A DNA stretch of 64,000 bases from Ampelocalamus luodianensis (GCA_036346255.1 CM070629.1:7507001-7571000), one strand, 5' to 3'. Shown: positions 1 through 11,804, counted from the stretch's first letter. Notes: generated by a model not told the origin, from the letters alone. Numbers and translations are program-made.

Positions 1-1422
1 AGAAGATAAGTTTAAAGTAGGTCGCCTATAGTGCATCGGTGTATGCGTCAGCAAGGTACTCTAATATTATGTAAAACTAATAAGATAATTTGCCGTATAC
101 ATAATTAACGCATTGTTTGAGATTAAATAGAGATACATGTGCATGCATGCATATAATTTGAAAAAATATAACTAATTACTAATAAAGTAAGAATAGGGGT
201 ATGCAACTATATGATTTACGTATGATGGAGGGTGATTAGTTTATAAGAACTCCAATAACTTATTATGCTCAATGTTTTTCTTCCGTCAAAGTTCATACTT
301 CAATTACGTTTCTCAGGCTGTATTTTCCTTCAAGCTTTTATTGTCATTTCCAATGTTTATAATATCTTAAAAATATAATTAGACTGTAAGACACATAAAT
401 ATATTCTCAATCATTTATATAATCTTCAAAACAAATCTAGTCGCGCAAATGCACGTGCCACCTTCCTACTTATAACAATGCAAAAGTAATTTAACGACAT
501 ATCTATCTAGATAATTTTATACATGTTACTAGACAATGTTTAGAAAGCTTTATGACACAGCCAATGGTGATAGAGCCGTGGGAAGAGCCGCTTCTTTTTT
601 TCCACGGGCGACTAATCTAGTGATATACTTTCGTATGAACAAAAACCGACTTGCTAAAATGACACATTTTTCCAATGTGACATGACAAAACATATACCTC
701 CCATACTTCAGATCAAATTTATGGTAAAAGTGTCACTCGAACTTGGGGGCGAGTGGATTTACAGCCTTGTGAGAGTTATCAAAGACAAATTTTGAACTAG
801 AGGTAAGTAGTATATAATAGTAGCGTGATTAATCTATATATACACCGCAGGCCTGTAGACAAATCCACGTCACGAAAATTGTGCTAGCGACCCAAAGTTA
901 AGCTTTTTATAAGGGAGGGAGGGATACTGTAGACCTGCAATAATTCGACAAATGCTCAGCTTGTTGCTCGTGCCAGTACGAGGACCTGGCCTGGCGTGCC
1001 TACCGGGGACGACCGATGGCCTGCAGATGCAGTACAATTTCCTCGTAGCAAAAATACAATAACTTAATTTAAAGAGAAACATATCTTTACTTTTTTAGAC
1101 CAGAGAAACATAACTTAATTTACATGGACAAATGGAGAGATTGCCTTCGAATTCTGAAAGAAAACTAACATAAGATTTGAGCTCATATTTGAATTCTCAT
1201 ACAACGTGTGGGAAAGAAAAATTTTCTACAACTTGGCGCTATTCGTACAAACCTCCATAGGAAATATTCCTGTCTTATGAAATTCCTCTGCAATCCATTG
1301 TTCCGAATAGACTCTAGGGGACTTAACAACTATTTTGGAATTAGTGTTGCAGCTTGCAAGTAACCATGGTGCTAGTCGAAAGAAAATAAGAAATCAACAT
1401 TAACTTTTGGCATCCACTAGCC
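1..1422. other. AT-rich intergenic region
   Basis: No gene is supported. The DNA is AT-rich with short ORFs only. Positions 874-965 resemble 4747-4842 over about 90 bases, so this piece belongs to an old duplication. A short CTAG-flanked stretch at 436-465 is loosely Helitron-like but has no clear hairpin. Confidence 0.6.
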
Positions 1423-1429
1423 TATAAAT
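1423..1429 (+). promoter_or_regulatory. TATA box of the phylloplanin-like gene
   Basis: The sequence TATAAAT lies 66 bases upstream of the first codon at 1495, leaving room for a 5' leader of about 40 bases. It is the best TATA match near the start. Confidence 0.6.
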
Positions 1430-1494
1430 TGCCACTACTATATATATCCAGCATGCCTATCACTCATCACTCTCCTACATATATACAATTAACA

Positions 1495-2336
1495 ATGGTA
1501 GCCATGAAAAGCCTTCTCATGGCGGTTCTCTTCCTCGTGGCCGTGGGACTCACAACGCAAGGCACAGAGGCTGTGATTATGACCCTTGTATATGGGACAG
1601 TGCCATGCAACATCAATACGATCACATCTGCAATATTCCCCAGTAAGCTAGAGTCAGATTCTCAAGTAACTAAGCTTTACAAACATGAAACATGCACGAA
1701 ATTAATCAGATAAACACATGTTGCCACATATATGCAGAGATATCTAGTGGAAACCATGAGTTAGGTGTAACCATACATATACAAACCATTATATATATGT
1801 GGTTATTCTGAAAATTTTGTGAAGCGTTTAAATTTTGGTAGGTAAACTAATTAAACTGGTTTGAATGACAGCTCGTAATCTGTAAATACTTTATAGTCTT
1901 CTCAGTGGCCATATGCATATATGCCGACCTTGCAGATGCTACCGTGCAGTTGATGGTGAACAAAACACTGATCTCTAGCCGGACAACGAACAGCAAAGGC
2001 CAATTCTTGATAACACTGAACGTGACGTCGAAGGGGCAGCTGGCGTCTCTGGCGAACGGCGGCCAGGTGGTGGTCGCCACCCCTCCGGCCGCGTGCAACG
2101 CGTTGCTCCCCGCGACCACCACCTGGCTGCCAGCCTCCGGGACGCTGTGGGCGCTGGCGAGGCTGGCCGGCTTCAGGCTTCTCATCCGTGGCTCCGCCGT
2201 CGATGACGCGGCCCGCGACCACCCCGTCACCACCAGCGACGGAGACGTCGCTGCTCTGCTTGCGCAGATTGGCGAAGCCCTCGGCCCCTTGGCGGGCTCG
2301 CTGCTGCGCAGCGTTGCCGCGTTGCCGGCTTGCTGA
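1495..2336 (+). CDS. Phylloplanin-like secreted protein (Ole e 1-like fold), two exons
   Basis: The gene model joins exons 1495-1642 and 1936-2336, giving 182 residues. The intron has a GTAAGC donor and a TTGCAG acceptor, and splicing restores the family-type segment IFPNATVQL, which strongly supports the join. Residues 1-27 form a hydrophobic signal peptide ending near TEA. Then come a VYGTVPC segment, two N-glycosylation-type sites (NAT, NKT), and the typical VVATPPAACNALLP block. Phylloplanins are small proteins secreted to leaf or other plant surfaces, where the tobacco member inhibits pathogen germination; that role here is inferred from family only. The first ATG at 1495 was chosen; 1504 is an in-frame alternative. 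At 182 residues it is somewhat longer than the roughly 150 typical of the tobacco protein, with an extra alanine- and leucine-rich C-terminal tail ending in cysteine. No frame break is seen. Confidence 0.8.
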
Positions 2337-2867
2337 ACTGAATGCCGGGGCTCGCGCCTTCGACGGAAGCTATCGCGGCGTCAGTGCAATCAGGCCACGT
2401 GCCCACGTCCTTCTCCTACTCTGCAGCCTAACTATATAAGCTCAGCTATTAGCCTATTACCACTGGCCGGCCATAAATATATATATCGATGAATAGCAAT
2501 ATACTGGAAATAATCCAGGCCGGATTGAGCTAGCTACTTAATAGCAGTAGTATATACATGTGTATACGTGAGCATGCGTGCGTGTGCATGATGTGTATGC
2601 GTCATGTCTTGGAACTCTGTTTCAAATTCTGAGATACTAGCAAGACCAAATACCTGCTTTTGAAGGAAAAACTAGATAGATCTTGTGCGTCAATTATTCA
2701 AAGTGGCACCACCCCTGCCCATGCCCTGGGACTGAACACTGTCCGGCGGTTTTGCAAACGCGATGCTCCCCGGCCGCCGTGTTTGCACGCAGCTGACCGG
2801 CGCGAACCGTAATTACGTTGCTCTGTCGACCGGCTACTACGTACGTACGCGCGGCATCAATTGACCT
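2337..2867. other. 3' flank and intergenic DNA
   Basis: This contains the 3' untranslated region of the phylloplanin-like gene and unassigned sequence. A GC-rich piece at about 2756-2790 recurs at about 6838-6870. No other gene is supported. Confidence 0.5.
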
Positions 2868-3650
2868 CATTCCCTGCAGTGTTCTTCAGCTAAGGGTCAG
2901 AGAGGGACAGTTCCATGCCTTTGAAGTGATTCTCAGCCGTTGTATCCGGAATGGACAGTGCAGATCTGGACTGAACAGTAATTTTGCTACAAACGCGTTT
3001 TTGCTACAGCAACATTTACCGTTCACTCGCACGGGCGCACGGCGGTACACCTTTCTCATGAAAGGCAGAAATACGGGAGTTTTAAAATAATAAATCTAGC
3101 CTCCTTTCTACGGAATTAACAAAAATGGTACCGCGATTAGATAGTCGAACGACATGTGTCCCAAAGCACATTAAGACTTGTGACGACAAGACCGGGTGCG
3201 TGGTAGGGTGCACGACAGACGACTTGCAATGGTCCTAATTCGCGGCAGGTCGTTTGCCACTGTACTAATTCACGGTAGGTGGCTTTCCGCGACGATTTCA
3301 TGCGGCACGTTACGTCACCTTCCACAATTATTTTACGCGATATAAGTATCATTTTTGCAATTTCGTTCAAACAGAAGCTAGTTCTGCTATTTTGTTTCAA
3401 AAAGAAGCGGGAGAGTGCGGCGTCTTGCAAACCTTAATGCTTCGTATATAAACCGGAGGTATGTAGCACTAAACGTAGATTTTTGCTGCAAGTAGCATCT
3501 GCATACACTTTCGTTGACGATTTTATGTCTTGGCTAGCACCGTTTCTGCCTTCGCGGGCCAGCCGCGACAGTGTGAGAGAGATTAACGGGACCAATAGAT
3601 AGCATGTGAACGTTGCGTGCTTGTACTTTCTCCTCGATCGCCGGCCTCTG
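2868..3650. mobile_element. Possible 783-bp insertion flanked by 9-bp direct repeats
   Basis: The 9-mer AATTGACCT occurs at 2859-2867 and again at 3651-3659. The related copy further right (about 6925-6960) has the two flanks close together, as if it were the empty site. A 9-bp duplication suits Mutator-like elements, but I see no convincing terminal inverted repeats, so the class is unknown. Confidence 0.35.
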
Positions 3651-3979
3651 AATTGACCTTTGTCATCGTGTCAAATATACCACCATGTTAAAATAGCTGC
3701 AAATAATCTAATGAAACAGCCAGGAAGGAACAGATGCCTTATTTCTGACATATATAAATTCATCTATCACTTCCAATAGGTAATTATTAGGAGCATTTGT
3801 GAAAAATGTTGTTGCGGAAAACCAAATATAGCTTACTAAAATGACACCTACATATTTGGCACCAGAGGTAGCAGTAATATTGATCTCGATCAGGGAAAAA
3901 CTCAGGGTTTTACCGGACGAAAATTTTCAAACGAAATTGTCGTAGGGGCGTCACACCGGCCCCACGACCCGGCGAAGCA

Positions 3980-4100
3980 AGGTGACCGAAGACCCTCCGG
4001 AGGCGACCAAAGACCCTCCGGAGGTGACCAAAGAACCTCCGGAGGTCACCGAAGACCCTCCGGAGGTCACCGAAGACCCTTCGGAGTGGCCCCGGAGCAC
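3980..4100 (+). repeat. 21-bp tandem array with palindromic CCTCCGGAGG
   Basis: Five units begin at 3994, 4015, 4036, 4057 and 4078, with an exact 21-bp spacing. Each carries CCTCCGGAGG or a near variant followed by a GACC/CACC element. Related palindromes (TCCGAAGG, CTCCGGAGG) continue to about 4180. The array lies in the U3 part of the solo LTR, upstream of its TATA box. Confidence 0.85.
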
Positions 4101-4396
4101 TCCGAAGGATGGCCCGAAGGCCTTCGCGGAGTAACCCCGACGCCCCGAAGGATATTCCGAAGACCCTCCGGAGGATCCCGGGGACTCCTCTCCGAGAAGA
4201 AGGCGGAGCACCAGCGAAGGGGCGCGGGGCCCGCACGAACCATAAGCCGGGTGTATTCCCCCCACGATACACCGTGTCCAGGAGAACGCGCCATACACCG
4301 GAGGCTACGAGTAGGGTGCAAAAGACCCTGCTACCCCTACGACCAGTGTACTTAGCTAGGGGCGTTTTTGTACTTTCAGATACCTTACCAAGAGGC

Positions 4397-4405
4397 TATA
4401 AATAG
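4397..4405 (+). promoter_or_regulatory. TATA box of solo LTR D
   Basis: TATAAATAG sits about 140 bases before the LTR end, directly followed by a run of nine cytosines. It would have driven transcription of the lost parent element. Confidence 0.6.
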
Positions 4406-4746
4406 CCCCCCCCCGGGACCATGTAATAGAGAGGTTTTTTCTTTGACAAATGAAATCCGAACCCCTTTTCTAGGACCCCCTGTTCTTCTGACGCAGGGGG
4501 CCTCCCCTTTCTACTGTCTAGTCTCACCACTACGACAGAAATTGTAGTACACACACGAAATTCAAATGACACTTGTACAAAAACATACCAAATTTAAACA
4601 AAGCTTTTAGATAACACACCAATTCAAATTTGGCCACTTTTTTGCGCGGTTTGCTGGGTAATCGGAGGTTACCGAGAAAGCCGGTCATTGGCGGAGATCT
4701 TTTTCCCTGATCTTCACAATGGGCAGGCAAACAAATGCACATCAAG

Positions 4747-4842
4747 GAACTGTGCTAGTGACCGAAAGTTTAAGCTTTTGACAATGGAAGATACTGTAGG
4801 TATGCAATGATGGAGCAGTGCTCAACTTGTCGCTCGATCGGG
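4747..4842 (+). repeat. Diverged copy of 874-965
   Basis: Both stretches share the order GTGCTAG, GACC, AAAGTT, TTAAGCTTTT, GATACTGTAG, TGCAAT, GCTCA and CTTGT-GCTCG. This suggests an old direct duplication of about 3.9 kb spacing. Confidence 0.5.
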
Positions 4843-4872
4843 CGGCCGGTCGGTCCGCCATCTGTGGACCGA

Positions 4873-4875
<3 letters not shown>

Positions 4876-4926
<51 letters not shown>
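4876..4926. repeat. (TA)n microsatellite
   Basis: About 25 uninterrupted TA units. Length is likely to vary between individuals. The long tyrosine-isoleucine ORFs here are artefacts of the repeat. Confidence 0.95.
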
Positions 4927-4928
<2 letters not shown>

Positions 4929-5283
4929 TCCCCCTGCCAACTGTTGTTGTACATTATGTTGTTTCGAGTTGTTTCCTCCTCCTCCTCCTTCAATCCACTT
5001 TTTTCTTGGTTTGGCTTTGTGTACGGGAGTCTTCTTCTTCTTCAATCCACTCATTTCTTGGTTTGGCTTTGTGTATGCGAGTCTTCCTCGGCGACAACCT
5101 TCCTGTTACAGCTTTCATGGCGCCACCCTTGTTGGGCTGGGCTACTCAATCTAATTAACTCGTGTGGTACTGACAAACTACTAGCTCCGTCCATGGAAAT
5201 TTACGAGCGATTCTCAAACATAATTTGCACCACTTACTTTTAACGATATAACTTTCTAGTTTTTTACCAATAATATTCTCTAA

Positions 5284-5566
5284 GGGCATGTACAATGGTA
5301 CAGACAGCTGCTGTCTATAGCAACTATCCATGTCACCTATAGACAGCACTAAAACCAGCTCATACAATGGGTTGTGATGATACAGCCGGCTATAGGATTG
5401 TAGACAACACACAATCTTTAATGCTTTTTCTTGGTTTTGGTGCTACAGTCGGCTGCAGGATTATAGACAGCAATATTCTCTCTCTTCATTCTCTTTTATC
5501 TACGTCACCAAAAGTCCTATGTGGCAAATGCTATAGACGGCTGACATAAGCCCATTGTACATGCTC
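5284..5566. mobile_element. Tourist-like MITE (283 bp, TAA target duplication)
   Basis: The left end GGGCATGTACAATGG pairs with the right end CCATTGTACATGCTC, with one mismatch. TAA flanks both sides (5281-5283, 5567-5569). Size, TIR and 3-bp duplication fit PIF/Harbinger-derived Tourist elements. It has no coding capacity. Confidence 0.85.
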
Positions 5567-5842
5567 TAAGACTCTAACCTTCTATAGATTAATCACATCA
5601 AAACGACATGGACATATTTGTCATAAAAAGACACTTTGGTAATATCATCAGACTTTTATGAGATTCCTCGTTTCACAATATTTGTCCAAGCCCATCATGC
5701 ATGCACACAAACCAGGGAAGCACCAAATTTGAGGAAAAGTTAATGAGAAATGACCACCCTATTAAATGACACACTGCCAATCACTTAACCTCTCTTTCAC
5801 AACATTGAAATAGGGGTAGAGATTGGAATGACTGTGCTCTTA

Positions 5843-6116
5843 GGCTGCTCCCAATAGGTGATTTTTTACTATAGTTTCTTATTACATAAAAAACATTTAG
5901 ATACTATCTTCCTAATGTATAGTATCATAAAGTGTTGTATCTTAAGCCTTTAATATAGGGTCTTTACTAGTATTCCTACCTAGGATACTGTGTATGAGTG
6001 GTATTTAAATAAGATACTAGTCTACTCTCTCTCTTCATTAATTACAGTGTCACATCAAACTTTTACTTATATGGCAGCCTTAAGATACTTGCCAAGGTGG
6101 AGCATTGGAAGCAGCC
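5843..6116. mobile_element. Tourist-like MITE (274 bp, TTA target duplication)
   Basis: The left end GGCTGCTCCCAATAGG pairs with the right end GCATTGGAAGCAGCC with few mismatches. TTA flanks both sides (5840-5842, 6117-6119). Its TIR differs from that of the neighbouring MITE, so it is a second family. Confidence 0.82.
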
Positions 6117-6119
6117 TTA

Positions 6120-7544
6120 ATTTCTTAGAAGGACAAACGTTGTGAAACTACACATCTCAAGAAAATGGACAAATATTGTGGATGGGAGGGAGAAGAAAAT
6201 TATTATCGAACGTTATAATTTGCTACAGTATTTATCAATAGTTATCTATAAATCTGGAAAATAAATAGATTTCGATTCATGCTGTTACCAAGCTCTATTC
6301 TCGTTTAAATGTCATTTTAGCATGTTACTTGTGGATTGTAAATACAAATCATTTTGTCTTTTCAAGGTAAAATTTGCACAAAATATCCATATTAATTGCT
6401 TATTGGTAGCGATGTTATATAGATGGATAGATTTACCGTTAATCCAGACATGGTGTATGTTGACCTCCCTTGTGCTGTCCTTTCACGAGAGCTTGCTCGA
6501 TCGGTTCCATACATGCTGTGTTGAAACTAGGTTTAAAGATTCTAAGATCAAACGACATGCACGTGCTGTTTTTGAAGGGGAAAAAAAAAACACCACTACT
6601 AGATACCTTGGGCCTCCTCCACCCTCGGATCAATTTAGAGAACCGCACAGGCCAATCATCGAATTATCACGTCTAGTGGGGATCAAGTCCTACCGATCCT
6701 TCGTATGCTAGCTACTACTTGACCTTTACATAGACCCGTTTAAATTACTGGTGTTTTTGCAAGAAAAAATTAAGAAAAAGAAGAACATGCGGGTCAATTG
6801 ACCCACGCCGAACAACATGGCGTCTGGCAGTATCCACACGCGAACGCGATGCTCCCCGGCTGCCGTTGATCCTCGGTCGGTCGTACGTACGTAGACGTGC
6901 AAGATCCTCTCTGTCGGTCGCGCTCAGTTGACCTAGCTTTGTGCCTTTGTCATCGTGTCAGCTCGCTCGGCTCATCTCCGTCGCGCACTTGGCCGTTTTC
7001 CTTTGGGCACGCACGCGTCATACTGTGTCTCCGCTGGTTACCTGCGAGATATGTTACGTTGCGCATACCTGCGTCGTTTACGCGGAGTGCACCGTTGGGT
7101 GCGTAGCATGGCAATGCGATATTCCACGTTGAATCCCACCCGGTAGAGGTAATGGCCTGCATGACGTTATTGCAGCTTTCAACTTTTTGCTTCGTATGAT
7201 TAACAATCTTCCGTATGCCAACTTGCCAAAACCCAAATATGTCTCTAGTTTTACTCTAGCCAATATTTTACCACACATTTTAAATCTTATGCAAATAGCT
7301 GGTAGGGAGAAAAAACGCTACAGCCGGTTGGACAACCCAACGACGGTTGATTACTTGACTTTGTCTTCTTTTTCTGATGGAGAACAAGTACACACCCGAA
7401 CTACAAATTTACAGGAGGCACCCAAAGCCTCACGGATCATGAGTATGCATTTTCTCATTGAACACGTACGCACACGTGTCTAGTTCTAATATCGGTGAAC
7501 ACTAGCACCAAGTCTAGAACTTAAACCCTGTGGGCTGGATGCAC
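6120..7544. other. Intergenic region left of the LTR retrotransposon
   Basis: No gene is supported. Pieces at 6838-6870 and 6925-6960 echo 2756-2790 and 2851-2867/3651-3680, so this appears to be the decayed second copy of the locus around the phylloplanin-like gene. The gene itself is not visible in this copy. Confidence 0.45.
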
Positions 7545-10500
7545 TGTAACAGCTCTAAGTTAGGGTTTGTGTTTCAAATGTAAAATTATGAGGATAAATA
7601 AAAACTTTTGAAGCCTCATGAAATCATTTGGAAGTTTTCTAAATTTTTCCCCTAGCAATTTCCATTTTTAGAATTTATTCTTGTAAATGGAAGTTGTTGT
7701 CAACAAAATCCTTGGCCTTAAACTTGTGATCATCCTCTAGGAATAATTTTCCTATCATCTTGATCATCCTAGATACCTCTCTGAAAAATTTCACAATTTT
7801 TAGATTTTGTTTGCTATTTCAAAAGAGCAAGTCAAACTATTCCAAATTCTGGTCAAACCCTTAGGCAGCAGCTTGTGAATTTTCCTGGGAGAAATATAGT
7901 GCATGCAAATTCCTGGAAAAATTACACAATGTTGTTCTCTGTTCCAGTAAGCTTCCATAAAAATTTCGGAATTTTTGGAGCTCAGGAGCTACCCCTAAAA
8001 ATTCCCCAATCCTCTCAGCCTTTTAAATCAAATTCTGAAAACACTGTTTATCGGGCTCGAACCCAACTCGAGCTCGAGTCCGACCGCGCCACTTGGTTCA
8101 GCCGCACCGCCTAGCTGCACCGCGCGCCCGATCGTTGCCAACCGTCCGATGCAAATCGAACGATCCACACTGCTCATCTCGTCGATCTGTCCGAATGCAT
8201 ACACGGATCTCGCCGCCCATCTCCGATCCAACGATCGACACGCCTCGATCGAGTCAAACCATCTAATTGTGTCGCACTGACTCGGCTCGCGTCGCTTTGT
8301 CGCCGTCGCTGCCAAGTGGGACCCTCTTGTCAGGTCCGCCCCCGTCTTCTCCGCGTCTCACCGGAGCTCACGGCCGCTCGCGCATGTGTGCCACGACACT
8401 CGTCGCTGCCACGTCGTGGACGCGTGTCCCCCTCCGGAGGATCGCCAGGAGTCCATCTACCCCCTGTGGTCATCCATTCTCCCTCGCATTCGTTCTCGCG
8501 ACTTCTCCGTCCATCTTTTAGCTTCGGCCGGAGAAAAACCCGAGCGCAGCGCCACCGCCTCGTTGCCGCTCGTGCTTCCGCAACTCCACCTCCGACTTCC
8601 TTGTTCATCGCCGCCTCCATTTTGCCCAGCCCGGATCATTGGCGTGTTCTGGAGCGTCGGGGTGACTTCTTCGTCTTCAACTCTGGTTACTGCGGCCCCG
8701 CGAGCTCGTTTGCGTTCCAGTGAGTCTCTTACCTCAACGTCTGATCCCTTAGGATCGCACTGATCCACTGAGTCTAACGGTGGCTTCATTTTCGTCTTTG
8801 GTGCATCGTTGCGGGCGTGTGACCGGTTCTTCTCCAAGCTCGGTGATTCGCCACCGCGGCGATTCCGGTCGTCTCGGACCTCCTTCGTCGTCATCATCTC
8901 GTGCTTATTGCTCCTGGGATCAAGGCGGAGCTGAGGCGCACCTTCCAGAGTCTTCTAGAAGCCTGTAGCGTCCTCTCCGTGGGAGTCGTGTCTTCTTCTC
9001 CGCCTCCGTTCGCCACCGGCGTCCTCGAGGGTCCGTGTCGCCGTCATCCGGTTCGCGAGGACGCGGTGAACCTGAAGTTGTCACTCCCGAGCCCAGAGCA
9101 CCTCTCCAGCTCCAGATCCTCTACCTTGCCGTCGCGGCCGCGCGCGGGAACTCCGTCGAGCCGCCGGCAGCGTTAAGGTCTAACCCTCCTCGTTAGTGCT
9201 AATCATCTTTTAGTTTGTATCACTGATTTGTGGGCCCCCTTATCTTAATCGCGTTTAGAAACTTTAATCCAATCGTTATTTATCCTCTGAGTCTCTGTCA
9301 TGTGGGTCCATGTTGTCAGTTAATGTTTGTGTAAACTTGGTTAATACGTGTTCTCTTTGGAGAAGCGTATTTCTCTGTACTTGTAAGTTAGGAGTACGTC
9401 TGAATAAGCCGAAGACGTATTCTTAGAATACGCCTTCGACGTCGCCGTTGGCGCGACTGGGTCAAGCTGTCCTGGTCAGCGCTCACGCGGGCCCGCTGTC
9501 AGTGGCCGTGGCTCGCTGCGCGTCGGTAGAAAAAGGTTTTAATGCTTTAAAGATTTCCGAAATGTATTTCTGTTGCACTAATAATTCATTTAAACTTAGA
9601 AAATTCATAACTAATTCAATTTTTCTCCAAACCGCATGAAACCAGTTCTGTAAATTTTCATTTTAAATGTGCTATTTACTAAAAATGGTTTCAGCTATGT
9701 CTCTGTATCAAAAATCTGTTAGTTGATTAAATGGTGTTTTTATGTATATTCCAAATTAGAAAATTCATATCTATCTCAATATTTGTCCAAATCCAGTAAA
9801 TCCAATTTTGTAAATTTTCATTTTTAGTGCACTAATTATCAGGATAGGTTTTAGATATGTTTCTGTTCATAAATTTTGTTAAAGAATTAAATGATGCTTT
9901 TATGTGTATTTTTAGCTTAGAAAATTCGTAGAAAATTCATAACAGCTTAAAATGAATTGTTCTCTGTTTCTAAAATTTTGATTAATCTTGTTTTAGCTGC
10001 TGTGTAAATTTTGGTATGTTTTGATGTTGTTGCATGTTTGAGTTTTGTCGGTGTTATTCGTTCTTATTCGTTGTTTTTGCTCGATCGATAGATTGCGGCG
10101 GTACTGGTTTTATCGAGAGTGATCCTCTGCAACAGGTTGAGCCTATTGAGCAGCACCATCCAGGCAAGCAGTTTGATCATGATTAATCCTAGTATTTTAA
10201 AATCTAATATTTTGTTTCAGCTGTATGTATGCATTGCTTAATTTGTGTTAAATGGATTAGCTAAATCCGTAGCTGCATATCCTGTAGGTGAAATATTGGT
10301 CTCTACTACCTGAGCCTAGGTTATTTGCTGTGATTAGAGTTCGTTGGATGAACTCTTATCACTTAGTAGATTACGAGTTCAGTTGCTTAGTCATGCTTAG
10401 CTTCCGGTAGATTTGGACGATCATCGACTTAGTCGATGATCTTGATCACATAAATTTATTATTGTTCTTATGTTTCGGCTTATGTTATGTTAATTACAAA

Positions 10501-11787
10501 ATTAAATCTGAAAACAAAAATGATTTAGACGCGGGCACAATGGTAAGATGGTGTGATTCTTGAGTGTGACTGGAATGGTGCCCGGGTCAATTAAGGACCG
10601 AACATCTTGTGAGTGAATTTTTATCCAGGCATTTCGGCGTGCTAACCACACTAGAGTATATGGGACCTCTCTTGACCTAGTACTTTGGCGTGTATTGGCT
10701 CTGGGTCGCAGGAGGTCGCAGGAGTGAATTTTTATCCAGGCATTTCGGCGTGCTAACCACACTAGAGTATATGGGACCTCTCTTGACCTAGTACTTTGGC
10801 GTGTATTGGCTCTGGGTCGCAGGAGGTCGCAGGAGGGATGGTATTGGGAGCATGTATTCTTTTCGGCTTTACCATGTAAGCGTATGGATTTCTATCCATA
10901 CGAGCGGCTCGTAGTTAATACACAATATTGGAAAAAGTCTCGTAGGACTTAGTCAGTGCTTGCATACCTTCTAAGTGTGCTTTGGCTTAAAGGCGATGCA
11001 AGTGTGGATACAGTGGTACACCCCTGCAGGGTTAAAAACTATTCGAATAGCCTCGTCCTAGGTGATGGACACGCTTGGGTAAGCTTTTCAAGAGTTAGAC
11101 TACAACCTTTTAAATTAAAACTTGTAGGTGGTACGAACTGGGATTCGTGCTATGTTGTGGTGACTATTGGGATAGTCACTTCTAGGTGGTTACTTGTATC
11201 TATCTTTATTTCGAGCTTATTTCAACAAGAAAATGAATTGCAAACTTGCCTTTAAATCAGTATTACATTATTGCAAATAAAGTTGGCTTTATGCAAATAA
11301 AATATATGGCCTCCACCGATAAGCTGCATGTAGCATATGAATAGGTCCGCTAGTCCACACGTCGGTCTTGCAGTACAAAAACAATTTTTGTACTCACCGC
11401 TTGCTTAATGTTTTGTTGCAGAGGAAGAAGGTGAGCCCAAGGGCTTCCTTTTGTGAGATGTGCTTTGGTTTGACGACTAGCTTGGCGGCCGGTTGGTTGC
11501 CTTGTGGGTAAAGGCACACTAATTGGCTCTTTTATTTATCGCCATCTTATGGCTTTTGCTTCCGCTGTGTAGTTTGTTATTTATCTTGTAAGTTCAATCT
11601 GTTGTATATTATGAAGTTTTGATATTGTAACCTCTCGTGTACGGAATTGATGCTTGATTTTGTAACGGGGTGTGTATACTGCATTTCTGGGAAGTATACA
11701 TATCATGAGGCTTGGTTTATTTGAATTGTGATGCTAGGGTCAATGGAAGGCTAAGCATTACAAGTCGAATAAACTGGGGTCCTCACA
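7545..11787 (+). repeat. 5' LTR (4243 bp)
   Basis: It is nearly identical to the 3' LTR along its length. It carries a GC-rich block (about 8050-9180) with several long but non-coding ORFs, then an AT-rich block. A 111-bp segment at 10611-10721 is repeated in tandem at 10722-10832, while the 3' LTR has one copy. It also lacks about 40 bp present in the 3' LTR near 19860. Confidence 0.93.
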
Positions 11788-11791
11788 AAGT

Positions 11792-11804
11792 TGGTATCAG
11801 AGCC
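11792..11804 (+). other. Primer binding site (initiator Met-tRNA)
   Basis: TGGTATCAGAGCC begins four bases after the 5' LTR and is complementary to the 3' end of plant initiator Met-tRNA, the usual minus-strand primer of gypsy elements. Confidence 0.92.

Larger units (their letters stand above)
3938..4537 (+). repeat. Solo LTR D (600 bp, gypsy-type)
   Basis: The element starts TGTCGTAG and ends CTACGACA, a perfect 8-bp terminal inverted repeat. It is flanked by the 5-bp target duplication GAAAT at 3933-3937 and 4538-4542. A TATA box (TATAAATAG) lies at 4397-4405, followed by a C-run and a pyrimidine-rich tail as expected for an LTR promoter. No internal domain lies beside it, so it is a solo LTR left by recombination. 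Orientation is taken from the TATA box. Confidence 0.88.

Noticed and set aside
430..480. Possible Helitron 3' end near a CTAG
   Set aside because: CACGTGC is palindromic, but a stem followed by a CTRR end at the right distance is not convincing and no 5' end was found.
4807..5243. ORFs with long Tyr-Ile repeats
   Set aside because: They are translations of the TA microsatellite.
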